Assembly (NCBI GenBank): GCA_943788345.1
Contig: CALSPX010000011.1
Coordinates: forward strand, 282,760 to 346,759
DNA: 64,000 nt
Source of the DNA: Ascidiaceihabitans sp023955215
GTDB lineage: Bacteria; Pseudomonadota; Alphaproteobacteria; Rhodobacterales; Rhodobacteraceae
Reading direction: 5' to 3'
Shown in pieces: positions 63,049-64,000 of the stretch (within the stretch, counting starts at the first letter, position 1; each line of letters starts with the position of its first letter). The notes under the pieces were generated by a model. That model was not told the DNA's origin and ran no database searches. It saw only the letters and a list, made by a program, of their open reading frames with translations. Both the position numbers and the translations under genes were made by a program.

Positions 63049-64000
63049 ATGCGGTTTTTCGGGATATTTGCGGTTTGGTTTGGGTTGAGCATACAAGCCA
63101 GTGCGTCGGAGTTACGTGTAGCTGTCGATATTGCGCCTATCCATAGCATTGTGGCGCATGTGGCTGGAGATAAGGTGCGATTGGATTTGATTGTTCCAGT
63201 GAGTGCGTCCCCACATGATTATGCTATGCGCCCATCTGAAGCCTATAATCTTAGCAAGGCGGATGTGGTTATTTGGGTTGGCGAGGGGCTTACGCCTTGG
63301 TTGGAGGGGCCAATTGAGAAGCTGGCACCGACAGCGCGCCATATTGAATTGTTAGGCTTGTCAGAAACGCAGGTGCTTCCATTCCGCGAGGGAGCAGGCT
63401 TTGGCAAGCACTCCCATGGTGAGCATGTGCCGGAAGAGGAGCACGACGACCACGAAACTCACAAAGAAGAAGGCCACGAAGAAGGGCATGAAGACGAGCA
63501 TGCGAACAACCACGATGATCATGCCCAGGGTGATCCCCATGTTTGGCTTGATCCCCAAAATGCAATTGCGTGGGCATATGTAATTGCAGATGCGTTGGGT
63601 GCAGCGGATCCACAAAATTCAGCTGTTTATAATGCAAACGCAAAAGCGTTTGCGCAACGAATTATGGTTGTGTCGGATGAAATAACGCAGCAGTTGGAAG
63701 TGGTTAAGGGATTGTCTTTCATTGTGTTTCATGACGCGTTCCACAACTTCGAACAACGGTTTGGGATAGAGGCCGTTGGTGCAATCTCTGATAGCGATGC
63801 GGTACCACCTAGCCCCAAGCGTATCGCGCTGGTCCGTGATTTGGTTGCAGCACAAAACGTGCAATGTGTTTTGGCTGGCCCTTTGCCAAATAAGGGGTTG
63901 GTTCGCGCGGTCGCTGGTGATGTTCCAATTGTTGAGGTTGATGAGGCAGGCGCAGGTTTCGATCTTGGCCCAGACTTATATGAAAGCGTGCTGCGTTCGA
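63049..64000 (+). CDS. znuA: Zinc ABC transporter substrate-binding protein (partial, runs off the window)
   Basis: An open frame from the ATG at 63049 to the window end, about 317 residues. The signal peptide (MRFFGIFAVWFGLSIQASA) leads to a cluster A-I binding protein: DIAPIHSIVAHVAGD, SPHDYAMRPSEAYNL, DPHVWLDPQNAIAW and SFIVFHDAFHNFE give the zinc ligands. Between about residues 120 and 160 lies a His/Glu/Asp-rich loop (HDDHETHKEEGHEEGHEDEH), the zinc-handling loop of ZnuA. The C-terminus is outside the window. Confidence 0.95.
   Translation, partial: MRFFGIFAVWFGLSIQASASELRVAVDIAPIHSIVAHVAGDKVRLDLIVPVSASPHDYAMRPSEAYNLSKADVVIWVGEGLTPWLEGPIEKLAPTARHIELLGLSETQVLPFREGAGFGKHSHGEHVPEEEHDDHETHKEEGHEEGHEDEHANNHDDHAQGDPHVWLDPQNAIAWAYVIADALGAADPQNSAVYNANAKAFAQRIMVVSDEITQQLEVVKGLSFIVFHDAFHNFEQRFGIEAVGAISDSDAVPPSPKRIALVRDLVAAQNVQCVLAGPLPNKGLVRAVAGDVPIVEVDEAGAGFDLGPDLYESVLRS

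Overview
The window looks like a chromosomal segment of a marine Rhodobacterales (Roseobacter-group) alphaproteobacterium with mid-range GC. This rests on protein character: an alphaproteobacterial CarB of about 1115 residues, Hint-domain and GSCFA proteins, a Roseobacter-type Zur/ZnuABC locus and paired Kdo transferases. Genes are tightly packed, with several convergent pairs whose stop codons overlap.

Region by region. 1-25 kb is housekeeping: the end of proC, csaA, a 2-hydroxyacid dehydrogenase, tdk, arsH, a KAS III-like synthase, carB and carA (split by about 6 kb), ubiH, a pyrimidine nucleotidase, a GntR regulator, a membrane glycosyltransferase, a yqeY gene, soxR with a divergent VOC gene sharing a textbook SoxR box, a surface-modification-like cluster (SGNH, GSCFA, Stf0 sulfotransferase), ctaD, a Hint protein, lipB and a DsbA-like protein. 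25.6-35.7 kb is island 1, inserted at the 3' end of tRNA-Leu(GAG) and bounded by a 66-bp direct repeat. It is heavily frameshifted: the integrase, a nuclease-helicase with six helicase-associated repeats and two secreted proteins are all broken. 36-45 kb is core again: two tandem Kdo transferases, an AEC transporter, an MBL hydrolase, tatD, holB, tmk, a D,D-carboxypeptidase and a SPOR lipoprotein. 45.4-53.8 kb is island 2, inserted at tRNA-Ser(UGA). It has an intact tyrosine integrase, a 21-bp att repeat and a 12-bp arm-type repeat array inside each end. 54-61 kb is a LacI-controlled sugar ABC importer with an intracellular GH32-like beta-fructosidase. 61-64 kb is the zinc regulon (znuB, znuC, zur and divergent znuA, cut by the window end).

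The most interesting observation is that both tRNA-borne islands, otherwise different in content, carry a large unassigned protein (27874-29355 and 50865-52223) with the same ordered motifs: GGR[FL]YG, E[IV]D[FV]SG, DPY, RxxxK and HD[SC]. This is the A-B-C palm layout of family A DNA polymerases and T7-like RNA polymerases. I infer that they are divergent single-subunit polymerases serving small satellite-like integrative elements. No capsid, terminase or conjugation genes are visible in either island. A homology or structure search would settle this; I could not run one.
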